From NCBI GenBank assembly GCA_013400115.1, contig VXBP01004071.1, positions 726,965-790,964 of the forward strand: a DNA stretch of 64,000 bases, given 5' to 3'. The notes below the pieces were generated by a model. The model did not search any database. It worked only from the letters and a program-made list of their open reading frames with translations, and was not told where the DNA came from. Positions within the stretch are counted from its first letter, which is position 1. Every line of letters starts with the position of its first letter. The position numbers were made by a program, and so were the translations under genes. The DNA is from Rhinopomastus cyanomelas (lineage: Eukaryota > Chordata > Aves > Bucerotiformes > Rhinopomastidae). Positions 11,438 to 24,991 of the stretch are shown here, piece by piece.

Positions 11438-13988
11438 GCAGTCATCCCAATTTGCTAGTGAACCAAAGTCTCTGCAGAAGTATAAATTGTTTGGGATGTT
11501 AAAATGGGTATTTTTTTCCCCCCATACTAAAGGAATTAGCAATCGCTCTGACTCCTTTGGAGCTGTGTTGTGGAGTAGCATGTGGGAGTTATCTCAGCAC
11601 CACCTGTCCCCTATGTATGCCCATATTCTTTAATGTTCATTTTCTTACTGTGGCTGCCCCTGCCTTCATGCACTGCTCCCCGATCTGCTTCTTCTTTCTC
11701 CTCTCTTACCTTTCTCTGTCCTTTCCCCTCCACAAGCCCCTGAATACCCTGTTTTGTTGGTAGGCAGAGCAAATTCCCATCGTGGTGAGGCTCCGCAATC
11801 CACAATAATGCTCTACAACTTGCTTTTGTTCTCCTTTTCATTTTTATCCATGACTAATTTGCCCAAATTTAATCAATCATAAATGAAGCAGGGGAGGGGA
11901 ACAGTACGCGTCTGTTTGATATCGCTGTCCTGAGGCCGAGCCAAGCCCCGTTGAGGAGCAGTGGCAATCCTTCAGAGAACCAGGGTGGCTTGCAGGAATC
12001 TGTAGCATATTTCTTGACAGCCCGCTTTCTCTCTCTTGCTCTTCTCTCCCCCCACCTCTGTAAACATATGAAAGAAACATGAGAGAGCATTAAACCACAG
12101 AAGACAAATCATGGTCAGAATAAATATACTGTTTGCTAGCAAACTTAAAAATACGCTTGTGGATTCTAATAGCTGTAGGCAAGAGTTGGATATTTATTGC
12201 AGCCGAGGCTTACTGTGGTTTATTATGTTTATAAAACAGTTTAATACTACTTTTCTTTTAAAATGAGTTTTTAATTTAGAATAATTTTTTAGGATTTGTT
12301 TCCAGAGTACAGATGGCTGATCGCTGCGGGGGTGCAGGGTGAGAGGGAGAAATGTGCTTGTGGGTGTGTTTTAGAAGCGCTCCCAGATGGAGTGTATTGA
12401 ATGAAATTTAAACCATTGCCCTGTGAACTACAAGTGTGATAAATATAATCAGTCAATCCACAAAGCCATGGCGGAGCTAGGCGGGGGGAAGCAGATTGAT
12501 GGGCGCGTGGTGGGGCGGGAGGTGGGTTGAGCACCGTGGCCACCAATATCATGGCATGGCAATGTCCATCATGGACTTCTCTTGTGGAGTGGTCCCCTCA
12601 TCTGCACCAACATGCTAATAGCATCCCCCACCTCATTGGTAACCTGTTTGGGTCCCCAGAATCCTCCCAAGTGGAGAGAGAAGGGCTGAAAAAAGAGAGA
12701 AGTCATGTCAAAGAGAAGACCTGGCTGCTGGAAGCACCAAGCTCTTGGAGCTTTTTTCCTTTTTTCAGTCTCAATTACTTTCTGAGTGTAAGAGTTTACA
12801 GCTATCAGTGTTCTTTTCTGGAGTTTAGGTTAGTCCAGTGTTATAAACCACACCGATTTCCTTAGAAGGATTTGTTTGAGCAGCTCCTTTCTGTGTTTAA
12901 GACATATAAGCCACACTGAATAAACTGCACAGATTTTTTTGGATAATATGAGAGAACAGGTGAAGGAAATGGAGAGGATTTTAATTGCTTCGAAGTTCTG
13001 CAGTCTTCCATGCTCTAGGAAACAATTTTCAGCTAAAAATGGACCGTGGGCCTAGAGCTACAGTGTGGGAAAGTGTGTCTGTGTCCTGACTTACAAATGA
13101 ACGATGCCACGTTCCCTCTCTGTTAAGCTACAGACGACAGTGTAAGACTGATACTGGGTTTCTCTTCTTTCATTGCAAACACGTAGCAGCTCAGCCTCCT
13201 TGGCTTCCTTCCTGCCAACTTCCATCAAAAATAAAGTCATCTCTGCCCTGGCCAGGATAAATGTCTGGCCAGCTCGTTTTACTGAGGGATGTGTTTTGAG
13301 CAGGGCAGATTATAAAGGTGACAGTTTGTTTATTCGTGGCCAATACAAGTCCAAAGCCATGTCCACACTGTAAACCTTGGCCTGGTTTCTCCCGCATTGT
13401 CCTTCCGCTGTGCATCTATCATGCCTAATGTCCCTCTGCAAAAACACCCAGATAGGCTTCCAGCCTTTCACACTGCCATTTGGATTAGATATGCTTCAAG
13501 CAAGACTTGCTGGTGCTCACTTGCACGGTGTCAGTGTGGACAGAAATTGCTGGCACCGTCGCCGCAGCCATACAACTGCTCCTGCCATTGCAGTTGGGCG
13601 TCTGCTCTGCTCCCAGTGCTCCCTGCCCGGCGGGCGGCTTGGCTGGGAGCCGTGGTGCTGAAGGCACATGCTGCATGTGCACACACCGTGAAGCTCACTC
13701 GTGTGCTGCTTTTTCCAGCGACTGCCTTTGTTCTGCTGCTAGCACTCATGTGTTTTGGGAAAGGCACGCTCGGAGCACCGTGCCAGCTGGCCACAGACAA
13801 GCACACGGGCACTGGTGGTGCTCTGGAGAGCTGGTAGCCAGTGCCAAGTGAGCTCAGTCATTTAGATCACTTGATACATTTTCAAGGGACCAACAGAAAT
13901 AGGAGTTTCACTTAGAGCTGTAGACACTTTCTGGAGATGATACTGGAGATGTGCAGTTGGGTGCAGCAAGGATACACAGCTGTGCTGA
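11438..13988. other. Unique intronic sequence with a perfect palindrome and CNE-like AT-rich block
   Basis: No gene is recognised. 12105-12300 is AT-rich and contains the palindrome GTTTGCTAGCAAAC (12131-12144). A moderately GC-rich patch lies at about 13550-13700 (CCCTGCCCGGCGGGCGGC). Confidence 0.5.
12131..12144 (+). repeat. Perfect 14-bp palindrome
   Basis: GTTTGCTAGCAAAC equals its own reverse complement. It could be a binding site for a dimeric factor, but chance cannot be excluded. Confidence 0.9.
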
Positions 13989-14280
13989 TGGTTCCTCTCA
14001 GTGTAGAAATAAGTAATAGAACAAGAGAAACTGGCCTCAGGCTGCAGGGTTAGGCTGGACAGCAGGAATATTTTTTCACAGAAAAAGCAGTCAGGGATGG
14101 GAACAGGCTTCCCAGGGAGGTGGTTGAGTCACCATCCCTGGAGGTCTTTAAAGATCATTTAGATGTGGTGCTTAGAGATCTGGTCTAGTGGTGAACTTGG
14201 TAGTGTAGGGTTAGTGGTTGGACTGGATGATCTCAAAGGTCTTTTCCAACCTGAATGATTCTATGATTCTGTTCTATGAC
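13989..14280 (+). mobile_element. CR1 LINE fragment, 3' end
   Basis: It runs from GTAATAGAACAAGAGAAACTG through GGCTTCCCAGGGAGGTGG, CATCCCTGGAGGTCTTTAAAG and GACTGGATGATCTCAAAGG to TCTATGATTCTG. The internal TTTAGATGTGGTGCTTAG variant is shared with the copy at 31379-31776, so these two belong to one subfamily. Confidence 0.93.
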
Positions 14281-17200
14281 GAGATGGGTTAAATAATTGA
14301 AAATCCAAGCAGATCAGGGTGGAAGATAACAGAACACCTCTTGTCGTACACTTGGATAGGACTTCCAAAGTCATAGTCCACTTTCTGACCAGAGATGCAA
14401 GATGTCTCCTAGGTGTTGTGATCTACTCGAAAGGTTCAGCCAACAGCACTACAAGGAGGGAGAAGGCAGCAACTGGATTAGAATAAGAGAGTTAGCAAAT
14501 GAGAGGGCTTCTGCTTCAAGTACATATGTTGGTGTTGGTAAGTAGAAGTGCAGATCCGAAGCCTAGAAAGTAGCTTTCCATGTTGTCAGGGGGCTGTCAC
14601 TGGTATTTGTAAAGGAAGCACATCATGTGAGGACAAGGGTGCTCCTCTGACAGAGAGCATCATCACAGTTGGCACCCTTGTGGGTAACATCATTAATAAG
14701 TCTAATTGCATTGTAGGGCTTCAGGTTCCTGTGCCAAGTGCTATTATTCAGTAGCTCTATCAGTTCCCGTGGTGTGCTGACACCTGTGTGTCCGATGCCT
14801 GGCGCAGCCATGTTAGGCAGGAGCAAAGCAGGTATTCTTTAAATCTATTCCGGTTTGCTTTGTGGAGAAGCAGACCTGCCCTCCAGGTGATCATAATCCT
14901 TGCAACATTAATAGATTTAAACTTGTGACGACCTACAAGCAAACTTTATACAGAACTTCTTTTGCAGAAGTCATGTGAGCTGAAGATAGGGGCTGTAATT
15001 AGGAGAAGCCGTTCGTAAGATCCAGTGAGGGATGATAGGTCAGAGATAAATTAGAAGTGAAACTTTGTGTTGGTCTGAAATTGTCTATCGCTACCAAAAA
15101 AGCCATAAATTGCTAAAACATAACACTTGCGACGTGCCTCTGGGTTATTTTGGGCTGAAGTCAAGCTGCCTAGGGACAGCTGTTGCCCAGAAGTTCTGGA
15201 TTGTTATCAGTAATCTCTGTTGCAGCTTTCTACAGTGGAGCTTGGCTCGATGGTGTAAGAAAGCGATCACCTATCTGTTCTTACTCTGTTCTGAAAATAG
15301 TTGTTCTCCGCATTTAAACTTAGTTTGCAAAGAACATGGAAATGTGGTGAAAACTCAAGCCATGAGGTTTGTAGCTCCACAGACAACCTGCTAAAGCACT
15401 GGATGGCTCCATGAAACCAGAACATCTACAGGATTAGCTATAAACATGACTCTGATTTGCTTTGTGAGCATCAGTCTCTCCCATGTGTAAACTGGAGATC
15501 TCTCTTTGGTGAGCAGAGCTTTGATCCAGCAAACACCTGTATGAGTTGCAGAGTCCTTCCCCCACTCTGCATTAAACCGTTTGCTGGGCTCCTGAGACAC
15601 AAGATGCAGCTCCACTTCTGCATCAGATGTAAACAGCAGGATCTCTCATCTGCAAACAGGTAGAGTTCTTAGAAAAGCAGAGTTGGCATATGGAGAACAA
15701 GAAGCCTGTGTGTTTCTGTGGTGATAGATGCCTCAGACTGTGCTGTGCATCCTGGGTTGCCTTTTCCTCTCTCTCCTTGCGTGTCTTGCCTGTTCACATA
15801 CAAAACCTGGTCCTTTGTGCTTCTTGTCATCCCATGTAGCCTTCCTGAATCTCTTGTAATATGCCTTGCTCCTCTTTTACCGAGGTCTCTTGATTTGTCT
15901 TCATTTTGTCTTAAACTCCGCAACACCCGTAATGCAATTGTAGAGCTAAATAAACACTGTGTTATTTTGGGGGATATTGCTTTCAGGAAAAATGGTCCAG
16001 CGCACAAATTGATAGTGGAGTGCAGCGTGTTTAAGAAAGATAGACTGTGCACTTACTGCTTGATAGAGGAAAAAAGACTGCTGGAGGATTTGGTTCTTTT
16101 TCTTTATTTTTTTGATGTCTGGATGTTTTTAGCCTTCTATTTTTAGGCTCTGTGTGTGTGATGTGTAAAAATACCAACAGCCACAAGATATTACAATGCA
16201 TGTGTTGTCATCACCGTCATTTTCCAGCCTGCTTCCTGCAGGAGATCCTTGAGAAGCCTAAAGTGATCCCATCTCCGTCTTTTTATTTTTTTAAAGGCTA
16301 CTGCTTTGCCTTTTGAGAAATAAAAAAAGAACCCAACGGGTTTCTTGTGATCTCAGTACCAATGAAAATGAATAGCAGGACTTTTCATTGGCTGCTTTTT
16401 ATCTTGTCTATAAAGGGGTGTGAGTGACAAAAGGAAGACGAGGACGACCAGTTTCCTTTCTGCTATGGTTGTCTCTCTCTCTCCTAACTTTTCTTCCTTT
16501 CTTTTACCCAGCCACCCATCTGTCTTTTGATTATAAGGGCCTTAGAAGCAGAGGCTGTGCTTCCTTGAATGTCTAGAAATGAGACATCACATTGCGAGTG
16601 CTGCCACAAAGAAACAACAGAAACAAAACACAACCAAAAAGAGACCAATTTACATACTGTGTCGTATCAGCCTACTCTACTCCACTTCCAAGTCAAGTGT
16701 GACTTCGAAGAAGGTATGAAGAGAGGGGACAGGTAATGAGAAGGATGTAAAGACACGGCTATGGAGGTAACGGTTCTCTGAGTGAAGTCGTACCTGGGAA
16801 GAGAGTAGATCCAAGATTTCTAGTTCTTCAAGCGTGAGTCTGTGCTGATTGATCAAGGACTGGATGCATTATTTGAAGTAGTAGCAGGCTCATAAATCTC
16901 CACTTTCTGGTTGCTTTGGGGATCCATAGTTACCTGGGGTAGCACTCAGGTACCCACATAAACAGCAGTGGGGAGCTGGAAACTATTGCTGAAAGTTCAC
17001 GCTCCAGAGAAAACACTCAGTTGTGGGTAAACCCAAAAGAATATTTCTTATCCGTAGCAGGTGGTGTTCCTCCAGATAGGTGATCTCATTCTTACCATCA
17101 AACCAATATGCAGGCTGCTTATTTCCTCTTACAAATGACTTCTGGTTGTTAACAGGAACACACAAACTTGATTCTGATGTGTTGACTCCTCTAAAAAAAC

Positions 17201-17287
17201 CCCACAAAAGTGCTTGCTTGAGGTTGGATGGAGCCTTTTCCTTTATTCTTCTGAAAGCTCTTCTTTATGGAAAGTCCAAACCCATGG
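14281..17287. other. Unique intronic sequence
   Basis: No exon or repeat is recognised over 3 kb. The longest frames (15669-16052 and 15718-16146, opposite strands) overlap and have no domain signature, so I treat them as chance. Confidence 0.55.
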
Positions 17288-17512
17288 TCACAGAATCACA
17301 GAACGGTTGAGGCTAGAAAAGCCCTCTGAGTCATCCAGCCCAGCCCAGGACCTAACATCACCACAATAAGCTAGACCAGGGCACAGTCTGTCCTCAAACA
17401 CCTCCAGGGATGGGAACTCTACTACTGCCCTGGGCAGTCCATTCCAGTGTCTGATATCTGTTTCTGTGAGGAAGTGCTCCCTAACATCCCACCCAACCTT
17501 CCCAAGAGTCCA
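17288..17512 (-). mobile_element. CR1 LINE fragment, 3' end
   Basis: TCACAGAATCACAGAACGG, AAAAGCCCTCTGAGTCATCC, GCCCAGGACCTAACATCA and CACTGCCCTGGGCAGTCC-like sequence. RHWNGLPRAVVE and SLEVFEDRL are readable on the - strand. It is the same subfamily as 56259-56637. Confidence 0.92.
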
Positions 17513-19824
17513 AGTGTAATTCACCCTACGACTTCACAAGGTTCTTTGTGGATTTCTAAGGTAAGAGGTTCCCAGAGGCTTGTGAGCTCATGTCGCCTCT
17601 GGAAGTTAATGAGACCTTTGCTTTGCATCTCCTTTCCAAAGAATGCCACCGTTTATATTGCTTACAAATAGTTCTTAGAAAGAAAGAACTGCGAACTCTC
17701 AAACTGCAACAGTTTGAGAGAGCTAGAAGAACTTGACTGCATGTCAAAGGGAGTCAGGAATTCATCTTGCACGCACAAAGGGAGAGAATTTCCTGCACAC
17801 CTGGAACCTCAGCATCCCAAACACTGCCACACTGCCCATGTTCAGATAAAGCACTAATTTGTGGTGATTTTAAATCCTTCATCCTACTTAGATGGCTTAA
17901 AAAAACCCCCAACAATAAATTGTTGTCTTCGGCGCTCCCTGTGTTCCATGCTGGCAGCTCTGGCAAGCAGTCGGTTTTATCTCTTTGCCCACTGCGGGGA
18001 AAGGCACAGCAGCCGAGTGCCCCAGTGCACTGCTCAAGTAGTTCTGTTGTTGGAGCTGCAGTGGTCCAGGGATATAATGAAAGAAGGGTTGTAAAGGAGA
18101 GGTAATATCTTGTGCGAGAATAATTCAGAGCTGTTTTTTGTTGTGGCTCTTTTCACTTGTGCTTCTGCCTCATGCATCCGGCAAAGAGTTGCTGCCTTTC
18201 ACCTCTGCAAGCCTTAGCGTGCATGAAGAATAGACCTTGAAGCTCCAAAGCCCAGTATAAATCAGAGGGGCTTTCCCAAAGCTAAATGCATGACAATGTT
18301 TATAACGTGATGTTCTTAACAGTCTGTTTCCTTTGAGTAGGTTCCATTATAACTTACAATAGGCAAGAGAAAACCGCTTAAGCAGAGTTGCATGTTTTTA
18401 CCATTAACTGCCGTAGCTATGAGCAGTTTACTAGAAGAACTAGGGTCGCTTCCAGATCTCTTTTTTTCCCAATCCCTCCCATTTTCTGTCAGAATTCACT
18501 GTGTTAGCCCGTACTGTGGCTCTATTATCTTGCTGCCAAAATTAAAATCGCACTGATGATAACTGATTTTCTGGTGGTTGCAATGACAGATCTGTGATGT
18601 TTAGAGGTTTGCATTCTTGCCCTCCCTCTGAGATCCCCCTCCCCTAAGGGGCGTCCATGCCAAAGAACAAGCTCTTTGCCTACGGCACTCATCAGTGAAC
18701 CTTCAGATCAACCAGTTAATATTCAAAACATTTTCTATTTAAATTAAAAACTTACTTCTTCTTAGTCTCCCCACTCCCCACAAGAATCTCAGGCTCAACC
18801 TCTTACTCTCCAAATCTAAACCAAAGGGTAAATGATCTTTGCTGTAAGAAACTAATCAGATGCAGGAATTTACTTAACAGAGAAAGTTTTGAAATAGATC
18901 TCTCCAACAATAAAAACAGAGACCCTCAAAACACTTTTGTGCTTTTTGAAGTCTTAGCAGAAGGTATCAATAGACATCTTCTGCGGTAAGGATTTAGCCT
19001 AAATTTGTTGAAATCCATCTATTAGGCCCAGGTCTGTGGTACTTCTGGGGACAACTGGTCCCCTGTATTATCTATGTCTCCTTGCAAATCTCAGAGATAG
19101 GCTCAGATTTATGAAACAGAGCTTTATTTTGGCATCTGTCCCGTGCTTATGCTGCTCATGTGCCATATCTTCATGGCCTGTACGACTTGGTGGACTAATG
19201 TCTGCTGAGCTGCTGGGTTAACAAGGTGCAGTGTCACTGCACAAAGGTGTTTCCTTCACGGATGTGTTTCCGAAGACGACTGTGCATAGTTTAACGTTCG
19301 CTCTACATGGTTCTTCTGAAAGGTTTTACAAAGGAGTTTGCCTATTGATGAGCATTAGGTAAATTGGGAGTGAGAACTGCACAGTTCAGAGCATTTCAGC
19401 TTGTTTCCTTACTGTAGTGTTCAGAAGCAAATTGCTTTTGGTTTATACCAAGACCAACAGAAGATTGTGAGAATAAAATAGGATTTAAAAAGAAAAGCTG
19501 GCAGGGGGATTTTGAAAAAAGCAAAGGAAAATTTTGAGACCCAAAATGTTTGATGCGTGTTCTCAACCTTCTTTAGTTGCTCATAACCACGGAAGCATAA
19601 GGAGCCCTTAATCCAGTACCAGTTGCAGTCCTGTGTGGGCCTCCCAAACAGCTGAAGACCCGTGTCCTGGTACAAGTGCCCAAAGCTGCCTTTCTTGAGG
19701 TCTTGATTTATCTTCCACATGCAGGAGAAAAGACATAAAATGGTGACTTCAGCCAACTGAGGTGTGCGGGTACCTGTGTGTGCTGAAGACCTTCTGCCCA
19801 CTGGCATCAAGGAACCAACCAGGG
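17513..19824. other. Unique intronic sequence
   Basis: No gene or repeat is recognised. CAACTGTTTGAGAG-type short repeats near 17695-17720 are minor. Confidence 0.6.
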
Positions 19825-20278
19825 CATAGAATAATAGAATGGCTGGGGTTGGAAGGGACCTAGTTCCAACCCCCTGCAATAGGCAGAGATACCTTCAGGT
19901 TACTCAAGGCCCCAGCCAACCTGGCCTTGAACACTTCCAGAGATGAGGCAGCCACAACTTCCTCGGGCAATCTGTTCCAGCATCTCCCCACCTTCACAGC
20001 AAAGAATTTTTTCCTAGTGTCCAACCTCAGTCTCCCCTCTTCAAGTCTGTAACCCTTTCCCCTTGTCCTCTTGCTGCGCACGTGTGTAAAAAGCCCTTCC
20101 CGAGCATTTTTGTAGCCCCCTTCAGATACAGAGATATAGAGATAGCTGCTCTAAGGTCATCTGGGAGCCTCCTCTTCTTCAGGCTGAACAACCCCAACTT
20201 GCTCAGCCTGAGTCACACATGTTGGAAGTCTCTTTTTAAGGCAGCAGAGCTCTAATTGCCTTCTCCTCTGGACAGGTT
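19825..20278 (-). mobile_element. CR1 LINE fragment, 3' end, longest copy in the window
   Basis: It spans about 450 bases from CATAGAATAATAGAATGGC, through CTCAAGGCCCCAGCCAACC, TTCCAGCATCTCCCCACC and CCCCTTGTCCTCTTGC, to AGGCTGAACAACCCCAACTTGCTCAG. On the - strand the ORF2 tail (RKKFFAVKVGRCWNRLPEEVV) is well kept. The variant differs from all other copies here. Confidence 0.94.
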
Positions 20279-21174
20279 GGGGGGAAGTGAGGGTTTTAGC
20301 TTGAGCACAGAGTCAAGGGCTGCCTATGGGCAGTTAATCTCCTTTACTGTGGGTGCAGATATTTAATTCTTGTAAATGCCAGGCTGGGAGGGAATTACGG
20401 ACTGGGAGGGAGAGGACAGCAGATTAAATTTACAACAGGATCAGCTCTGCTTGGGGCATTGGGGAGGTGAGGGAAGCAGAATGGAGGCAAAACAACGTAC
20501 CTTTTGCTTTCTTTACATTAACTGCTATTATGGGCATTTTTCCTTCTCGACCACTTCCTCCAGTGAAAGACCGTTTTTTCACCAGGAATTTCTTCATGTC
20601 TTCTTCAGGGAATTGCAGAATTTTTTCCTCCATCTCGCTAATCCACTTCCCTCTTTCACCCATATTTCACACCTCTGAGCAAATCCGAAGGCAGTTCATT
20701 CCCTACCCCTCATCAGTTGGTTCAAAGTGTCGTCAGAGAATATAACCAAAAGCTGTTGTGCAGAAGAAGGACACAGCCTCTCTGCAGCTCTGGTTTGCTC
20801 CTTGACTCTCAAAGCAGTTAAGTCCCAGGCTTTCATTTCCCAGCCTGGCTGAGCACCGTGTGCCGTGTCACCAGCAGATTCCTTAACCTACTCAGGCAAT
20901 TAACGTCCCTCCTTTGCAGGGTTTCCATCAGGTCTTTCAGCACTTGAAAGGGCTGTAGTTCACTTCACTGCTGGAATGTCAGCAGAAGGTTTTCATTTTG
21001 GCATCATAATGGGAAATACATCTATAGGGCTTTGCCCAGAAAAGGGTTAATGCGGCAGACCCAGACTTCTCCTAGAGTAAAGCAGGAAAAACTATTTCCA
21101 TCATGGTAAATAAACGTGCATTAAAAAGACGTTTAGTCATGGGAATAAAAGCTAAAGAAACACATGCTACATCG

Positions 21175-21277
21175 GGATGGTTTATATTAGTGTCATTAAC
21201 TCCTGTGTTTTGGAATAACTCCCAGATGAAGGATTATGCCGAAAGTAGGAATTAATGGCACTAATGTAAGCCAGTCC
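21175..21277 (+). repeat. Long imperfect hairpin (30-bp arms, 42-nt loop)
   Basis: The left arm 21175-21204 (GGATGGTTTATATTAGTG, then TCATTAACTCCT) pairs with the right arm 21247-21277 (AGGAATTAATGGCACTAATG, then TAAGCCAGTCC). There is one single-base bulge and four differences. In + strand RNA three of the four are G-U wobbles. Candidates are an ancient hairpin repeat of the Eulor/UCON kind, an old MITE, or a structured RNA. Confidence 0.8.
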
Positions 21278-24200
21278 GTGCAGCGTGCATTCGTACCTTT
21301 GATTTCAGAGGCGTGCAGCGAGCAGTCAGTAACGCAGGGGAGCTGCACGTTGCTTGTACAGACCCCGATTCAAAGTTTAGCACGAGCTGGCCTTGCTTTG
21401 GGCTGAACCAAAAGTCTTTATTTGGTTGACCTAAGACAGCTGGAAGAAGGCTGGAAAATCCTTGTGCAACCTACCATTAAAGACTTGAGCTCCTCAGAAC
21501 CTGGTCACCCTAATGTCACCCTAATACAGGGAACAATTTGGTATCGAGTACTTTACAGTGCAGCAGCCCACGGACCATAATGATGACTAAACAGGCCTTT
21601 TCCAGAATTCTTACAATGTTTGCAACCTGGAATGAGCAAAATCCTTTGCAGCTTCCAGGGAGACCTTTCAAGCAAAGAAGTGTTAATATCAGTGGTGGAG
21701 CGTGGCTGAGCTCCTTGTGGAGTGCTGAGGGAGCAGTAGCAGTTGGCTTCTTTCACTGGCAGATCTGCTCCTTTGGGGAGTTTTAGGGCAGTAAATTTTC
21801 TCACTTTTGAGTTCAAAGCTGGTTTGTTCTCTAGACTGTGAATTACCCCATGGATGTAGGACTCAGAGCATCAATGAGTGACTCAAATGTAGATGCTTAT
21901 TTTTTAAAAGGCTTCGCTCTTCTTACTGGAGTCTCCTCTGACTTTGAATTTGTCATCTAATTAGAAGTAGATTTATTATATCACGGAGTGCCAGGAAGAC
22001 ATTAGACCTACATCTACATAGATCTTTATAAATCACATGGCCGGGGTGTCATGAGCCTGTCAAATCTCTTCTGCAAGGACTGCAGTGTCAGAGGGGAGGT
22101 TAGAGGAGTGAAAGATACGCTTTTTTGTACTGACCTCTCCTTTCCTCTTGCTTATTCTCATCCATTTGAGTAAAAGGAAATTATAAAGGATCCTCTATCA
22201 GCATTACTATTGCATGTGTTTTATTCTGTTGATCTGGCTGCTTGCAGTAAGTGTACCCATATGGGAAACTGCCATACGATGTGTTTTGATTAACTTCAGT
22301 TGGTCTAATGAAACTTTGAAATGGAAACTAACTTTGCTGAAGGCAGAAAGCTTCCAGCCTAATCCTGGAATTACACACTGGATTTGCTTTATGGAAATAA
22401 GCATGTGTAAAATTTTACCTCTGTTAAGTACATTTGCATTGTTTGAAAAGATGCGGGAACAATAACTGACTCTAACCCTTTCCACCTGCCAGTACCCTGT
22501 GTCCAAGGGCATTAAAGCCAGGGTAGCCCAGGTAGGCATGCACACCACCCACACTGTCAGCTTGCAGATCGCTCTGTACGTGGTGATTAGAAATAATAAA
22601 CACACACGAGCTGCGCTCTAAAACTGACATTCAGGGTGTGTCAGTGTGATGGTTGCTGCGGGCATCATGCTGAGTTGAATGATGTAGGATGGTTGGTGAG
22701 GTTGTGTTCAAAGCACTTCCCAGTTCTGCAGAGTCATGCTCACAAGTGTAAGACCTGTAGGACCTCCAGTGCACATGCCACTCATGTGTCTGTTAGCGTG
22801 GAGCATGATCAGAACATCCCTTTGCTGGCTCTGAGCTGGAGAGTCACACCTTTGAGACAGATGTGTCTCCCCAGCAAAAAAGGCTGAAATATCCTAGTAA
22901 GGTGCCTTGGGCTAAAGGTCTTCCAGAGTGGGGGATAGGACACCATGGATGGCAGCGATGTGCACTGTGCTGCCATATTCTCTGCCTGCATGTTTCCATG
23001 TAGCCTTACACAGATTTACAGAGTCAGAAAGGTCTTAAAGGCCTTTTGCTTCAAGGAAAAGTCAGGATGTGCTTGGGCAGGGAGTGCCTTCCTTGTTATG
23101 AGCACTAGAACTCTGATGAAGCACACTGAGGGAATAATAATCTTGCACTGGAGGTGTATCTGCTCAGGAGACACAGACCTGACTTTGTCTCTAGTTTAGG
23201 CTCAGTCTGTCCGCAGAGACCTTCTCTTTTCTTTGCCTCATTACCTCATTTGTGAAGTACCTATAAATTCTGCTGAGTTTCCTTCCTGGGGCTTTGTGCT
23301 GTTTCATTCCTTTATGTAAAAGCCTCTGATAGTGCAATGAACAGTCCAAGTAGGTTTCAACAAATAAATGATGAACGTTATTATTTCTCTTCTAATCACA
23401 AATTTACAAGGCTCTGTTCTTTTGTGCACCCTATTTAGTAAAAAATTTGTCATTATGTTGAACCAGCGTTTTCAGTGGCTTCAGAAAGCCCAAAGGGAGT
23501 TAATTTTTACGCTATGTTTCTGCTCTGACTTTGGAAGAACTGGCTTTGCTGAGTGGTGCTTAAGTGCCAGAGAAATAGATGTTCGGTTCTAAGTCCAGCT
23601 TTGCTTTGTCCCTTTAAGCATCTCATTCTTCACAAGTGGATTTGGACATTAGTAGTTTACTTTTGGATGATCTTCTACTATGGCCATAGCACATCCTCCT
23701 CTTCCTCAAATGCCCATCAGCCACGAGAAAATGGCTTCACGGATTTTTGTAGTGTTGTTCAATCAAACCTTTTAGTGGCTACGAGTCACCTGTCAGAGTT
23801 TCTCCATGTCGATACCTTCTCTCACCATTAAGCACTTTGGGGAGGGAGGGAATATGTAGGTATGATTTTAGAATACCCTTAGTGCACGCCGGGATTTACT
23901 GCTGTACCCTCAGAAAGCAGAGCAGAGAGTCGAGTACCAGAGGGCTCTGCCTGCACAGCCCTCGCTAGGGCTTAGCGCATTGAAAGAAAGATTCTGAACG
24001 TCTTCAATATTTATGCTTCACAAGGCAGTTATCCTCAGTTATCCTTTTAGCAAGTCCCATTTCTCCGTGTTCTGTCATGGGCTCATTTATACTAGGCTGA
24101 TTTAGTGCTAACTGGGGAGATTAGATTGCCCTGCTTGATGCTGTCAGCTGAAACTGAGTCAGTGTCTGTATACTGTGGCCCAATTGCTCAAAGAACCTTA

Positions 24201-24965
24201 CCCTTTGCTGTATTGCTCATTCTATTAGATACAAAAGCCTTTCTCACCCGGCTTTTGTGCTGGGGTCAATTAGCTCCTGAAATAGCTCATATAACACAAA
24301 TAATAATGGCAGCGCTAATCCTTTGGGCAAGCTCTATACAATGGCCACTTCTGGCCCGGAGGACAAAGAGGGCTGTTTATCTTCACTGCACACAGTCTCC
24401 AGGACTTTGCCCAGTCATTTGCAGAAGAATTTATTATGGCAGAGGTCATAGGTGGTTTGCACTGGAGGAGATTTTCTACCTTGGCACCATCTGGGACGTC
24501 CTTGTCCTATTCCTATAGGAGTGAGCAGCGCTCCAGGTGAATTGGATCACAAACATCTATGTCCAAATAGCACTATCTTAGGTAAACACAGGCTTGAAAG
24601 GCATTTACAGTGAAGACTAACATGGAGCACATTTAATGGTCCTTCTTGTGTGAGCAGAGAGAATTACAGCAGGAGCAATGTCTCCCATAAGCTGCCCTCC
24701 AGCCTGGAGCTCCCACCACAACAGTCGCATCAACGTATTTCAACAAAGGAAAATGAGCCTCGAGACAGAGGCAGAGCCTGGCTGGCCATTTATTGTGTCC
24801 AAGCTCCTACACTCAAAATAACTTGATCTCTTTTCTTCCCCATTGTAAATGTTATCTGGAAAGAAAGAAGTGAGCTGCTATAATAAGTAAGGGTTTGCTA
24901 TATGTCCCCAAAAGGGAAAATGTTGCTCTGAGTCTCAGGTCCTGCAGGTTTAAACTCTCTTTCAG

Positions 24966-24991
24966 TTACATTTTTAGATTTAAAAATGTAA
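24966..24991 (+). repeat. Perfect 11-bp inverted repeat
   Basis: TTACATTTTTA (24966-24976) and TAAAAATGTAA (24981-24991) flank GATT. It is AT-rich, so chance is plausible. Confidence 0.9.

Noticed and set aside
10867..11445. 192-codon frame on the - strand
   Set aside because: It starts inside a CR1 stub, overlaps a frame on the other strand and shows no recognisable domain.
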